From: Euperipatoides rowelli
Lineage: Eukaryota > Onychophora > Udeonychophora > Euonychophora > Peripatopsidae
DNA length: 10,032 nucleotides
Reading direction: 5' to 3' (one strand)
Assembly (NCBI GenBank): GCA_003024985.2
Contig: PXIH01S0035968.1
The notes under the pieces were generated by a model. It did no database searches and was not told the origin of the DNA. It worked only from the letters and a program-made list of their open reading frames with translations. This document shows positions 8,002-10,032 of the stretch, piece by piece (within the stretch, counting starts at the first letter, position 1; every line of letters starts with the position of its first letter). The position numbers and the translations under genes were made by a program.

Positions 8002-8618
8002 AAAATGCTCTGCCATCTTTGGACAGAATCTTAAAATATTTTGATATGAGCTCCCCCAGGTGACAAATAAGTGAACTAATTCAAAGTACCATTTTTGCTA
8101 AAAGGGTAACTTTGGATTATATCATTCTCACCCCTTCAATGATTTTTTAATTTTTCAAAATGCTCTGCCATCTTTGGACAGAACGTTAAAATATTTTGAT
8201 ATGAGCTCCCCCAGGTGACAAATAAGTGAACTAATTCAAAATATCATTTTTGCTAAAAATGTGGCTTTGGATTATATCATTCTCACCCCTTCAATGATTT
8301 TTTAATTTTTCAAAATGCTCTGCCTTCTTTGGACAGAATCTTAAAATATTTTGATATCAGCTCCCCTGGGTGACAAATAAGTGAACTAATTCAAAATACC
8401 ATTTTTGCTAAAAGTGTGGCTTTGGATTATATCATTCTCATCCTTTTAATGATTTTAATTTTTCAAAATACTCTGCCATCTTTGGACAGAATGTTAAAAT
8501 ATTTTTATATGAGCTCCCTCAGGTGACAAATAAGTGAACTAATTCAAAATATCATTTTTGTTAAAAGTGTGGCTTTGAGTTATATCATCTCACCGCTTCA
8601 ATTATTAATTTATTTTTA
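8002..8618 (+). repeat. Tandem array, four copies of a unit of about 155 bp
   Basis: Units run 8002-8156 (155 bp), 8157-8311 (155 bp), 8312-8464 (153 bp) and 8465 to about 8618. Each starts AAAATGCTCTGCC (AAAATACTCTGCC in the fourth), then TTTGGACAGAA, a GAGCTCCCCCAGGTGACAAA-type block, AAGTGAACTAATTCAAA, and a TTTGGATTATATCATTCTCA-type block, ending in a T-rich tail. By eye units one and two differ at about 8 positions, units two and three at about 11 plus a 2-base deletion, and unit four is the most diverged. All four end similarly, so the last unit is nearly complete. Confidence 0.95.
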
Positions 8619-8780
8619 TGTCTTTCTAATGTTTTTTTCTCTTCATAAAAGCTATTAAATGTTTTAAAAATAATAATAGTAAAATGTGCATTTTTGTACT
8701 TGAATCACAAAACCCCAGATCTCCCTGTTCCAGCCTCCTTAACTGTTTTTGCTAAACTTATTTAAAAAAATTTTGAAACT
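8619..8780. other. Spacer between array and hairpin
   Basis: A+T-rich, with a slightly G+C-richer patch at 8708-8746 (CCCCAGATCTCCCTG and following). No gene or splice-bounded exon can be supported. Confidence 0.5.
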
Positions 8781-8782
8781 CT

Positions 8783-8828
8783 ATATTTAATCATAGATAT
8801 GGAACCTCTCATATCTATGATTTAATAT
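8783..8828. repeat. Strong hairpin, 18 of 19 bp paired
   Basis: AATCATAGATATG (8789-8801) pairs exactly with CATATCTATGATT (8810-8822). After one mismatch, ATATT (8783-8787) pairs with AATAT (8824-8828). The loop is 8 bases, GAACCTCT. At 46 nt it is shorter than usual animal microRNA precursors. It lies about 165 bp after the tandem array, where a Helitron-like element could carry its 3' end hairpin, but that link is inference. Confidence 0.75.
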
Positions 8829-8829
8829 T

Positions 8830-9160
8830 AGATAAATTTAATTTATATGTTTTTGAAGAATTAGCTAAATATTATCTTCGCAAAAATTTCTCATTGCACT
8901 TCTCCTTATGAGTTAAATAATTATGTATTTTTATTCAGAACAATTAATTTTTAGTTAAAGATAAAGCACAAAAAAGTGCCAATTTTTAATTCAAAACAAT
9001 AATGAGAAGAAAAAATAATTCCCCATAATCCATTTTAAATAGATTATTAGAATATGACCAATCTGTATCTTTTACTTCATTTGATTATTCACTCTTTTCA
9101 GCAATAGCTTTCAAAAATTTCTTAAACTTCCTTAAAACACATCAATTTTGATTTTTTTTT
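8830..9160. other. A+T-rich stretch, nothing recognised
   Basis: No gene or repeat can be supported. The end (9140-9160) is a T-rich tract leading into the candidate exon. Confidence 0.55.
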
Positions 9161-9164
9161 AAAG

Positions 9165-9235
9165 GAACAAAATGTGTGTCCCTACAAGAAACAACAAAGT
9201 CAACATTTTTCTCGATTCCAGGTCCGATGATCCAG
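9165..9235 (+). other. Candidate internal exon
   Basis: A T-rich tract ending in AAAG (9151-9164) looks like an intron 3' end. The next 71 bases are less A+T-rich than their flanks and are followed by G-GTACG at 9235-9240, a possible intron start. Two of three frames are open across it: one reads NKMCVPTRNNKVNIFLDS and on, the other TKCVSLQETTKSTFFSIPGP and on. The third has a TGA. I recognise no family in either. A second possible donor, CCAG-GTCCG, lies 14 bases upstream because of a 14-base near-duplication. With no neighbouring exon visible this remains a guess. Confidence 0.22.
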
Positions 9236-9245
9236 GTACGATATT
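9218..9245 (+). repeat. 14-base tandem near-duplication
   Basis: CCAGGTCCGATGAT (9218-9231) is followed directly by CCAGGTACGATATT (9232-9245), with 11 of 14 bases equal. Each copy holds an AG-GT step usable as a splice donor. Confidence 0.7.
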
Positions 9246-9795
9246 CAATATTAACTCAAAAATTATGTACTTCAGAATTATTTCATAAAATAAATTTTCA
9301 TACATGTTTAATATCATCTAAAGTTAGTTAGATATGAACAAGAAACAAAAATTGAGGATATTGAGCCCTATAAATCAACAACTATTTATATGAAAAAAAA
9401 AAGTATGTTTCAATAATTTTAATAGATCTCATTGGTTCCTGATTTAGTTTTTTTTTTTATTTGTGTATTTTTTAATGAGAATCTCCAATGTTACACTATA
9501 GTAGAATAGACATATAGTTTGATTAACTTTTAAATATTCAATATTCAATTATTAATATTAAAATTATTTTGCTATGACACAGCATGTTAATCAACATGTA
9601 TGATGTCCATCTTTTGTATATTACTATTATAATGGAATATTTCTCATACATCAGTCAAAATAGTAGTTAACAGTGGCAGATTAGTCCATATGGCTAGATG
9701 AGGATTGCCTTCTACACCCTACTACTATTCATGTTTTTTATGTGTAAGAAATTTCTAACCTCTAGACATCTTATTTCTAGATTTCCATATTAACG
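9246..9795. other. A+T-rich stretch without a gene
   Basis: No gene or clear repeat. An ATATTCAATATTCAATTATTAATATT patch near 9534-9559 is a short simple duplication. A T run is at about 9449-9458. Confidence 0.55.
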
Positions 9796-9798
9796 GTT

Positions 9799-9826
9799 GA
9801 GTGGTATATATATATATACAGTATAT
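9799..9826 (+). repeat. TA microsatellite sharing words with 6784-6820
   Basis: GAGTGGTATATATA continues as TA repeats and ends TATACAGTATATT. The same opening and closing words flank the TA-rich patch at 6784-6820, so the two sites may be copies of one element or hot spots of one type. Confidence 0.5.
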
Positions 9827-9832
9827 TAAAGA

Positions 9833-10032
9833 GGGAAATAAAGCAGTCTTAATAACCTATTTAAAATTTCCATAGTTGGATAATAGCCCTACCTCACCTA
9901 CTATCTGCCTTCTATAATAGAAAACTGTATAGTAATTTTACGTGCTAAGGATTCTAACTGATAGTATGCAATGTGCATCTTTTCTTGTTATTTATTGACT
10001 AAAAAATAAACAATTGTACTTCCTCTTCGTAT
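9833..10032. other. A+T-rich end of window, nothing recognised
   Basis: No gene, repeat or RNA is supported. Confidence 0.55.

Larger units (their letters stand above)
7923..8618. mobile_element. Non-autonomous element candidate: inverted arm plus 155-bp tandem core
   Basis: A left arm (7923-7963) is the reverse complement, with a few mismatches, of a segment in each following tandem unit, best framed by 8568-8606. The outermost 11 bases AATAATTGAAG pair exactly with CTTCAATTATT at the right end. Between the arms lie four head-to-tail units of about 155 bp. No reading frame is present, so it cannot move itself. A short inverted end plus a tandem core of about 150 bp is the known layout of Helitron-like non-autonomous families (for example the bivalve pearl elements and fly DINE-1). 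Membership is inference. A simple satellite with one inverted partial unit is the alternative. Exact ends and target duplication are not resolved. Confidence 0.5.

Noticed and set aside
8002-8618. CRISPR array reading of the tandem repeats
   Set aside because: Units are contiguous and about 155 bp long without short repeats separating unique spacers, and the setting is eukaryotic.
8783-8828. microRNA precursor
   Set aside because: At 46 nt it is too short for a usual animal precursor and the stem lacks room for a mature pair with flanking stem.

Overview
The window is A+T-rich DNA (roughly a quarter G+C by eye) with long poly-A and poly-T tracts, a few poly-G and poly-C runs, microsatellites and small inverted repeats. 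There is no protein-coding gene, rRNA or tRNA that I can support. Reading frames are short, unrelated to each other and broken by stops. There are no ribosome-binding sites, operons or phage/IS genes. This is what intergenic or intronic DNA of an A+T-rich eukaryote looks like, most likely an invertebrate animal. The phylum cannot be fixed from the sequence. A degenerate CCTAA/CCCTAA tract and a 155-bp tandem array beside an inverted arm fit repeats seen in molluscs and other invertebrates, but this is weak evidence.

Layout: 1-620 holds a cluster of three TGACAG words, a diverged minisatellite of about 48 bp per unit, and two related TGTCGA hairpins. 620-3400 is A+T-rich filler with a poly-T/poly-C/CA patch near 1000, a CTCF-like word near 1560 and a short palindrome at 2543. 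3400-3660 is a more G+C-rich island with a palindrome, telomere-like repeats, a poly-G run and the only ambiguous base (N). 3660-4600 is A+T-rich with small hairpins. 4610-4800 is a likely old repeat fragment with a perfect hairpin. 5029-5044 is a 16-base G run, and 5150-5331 is bracketed by short inverted repeats. 6140-6300 has a GA tract next to a YY1-like ATG word. 6680-7095 has small repeated motifs and a palindromic TA-rich patch.

The clearest structure is at 7923-8618: four head-to-tail copies of a unit of about 155 bp, preceded by an inverted copy of part of that unit. A strong 46-nt hairpin follows at 8783-8828. Together these suggest a non-autonomous DNA transposon with a tandem-repeat core, possibly Helitron-like. 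Near 9165-9235 a short segment has the layout of an internal exon (pyrimidine tract, AG, open frames, two possible GT donors 14 nt apart), but this is only a candidate.

No genes can be shown to work together here. The window is best read as repeat-bearing non-coding DNA, perhaps inside or between genes.
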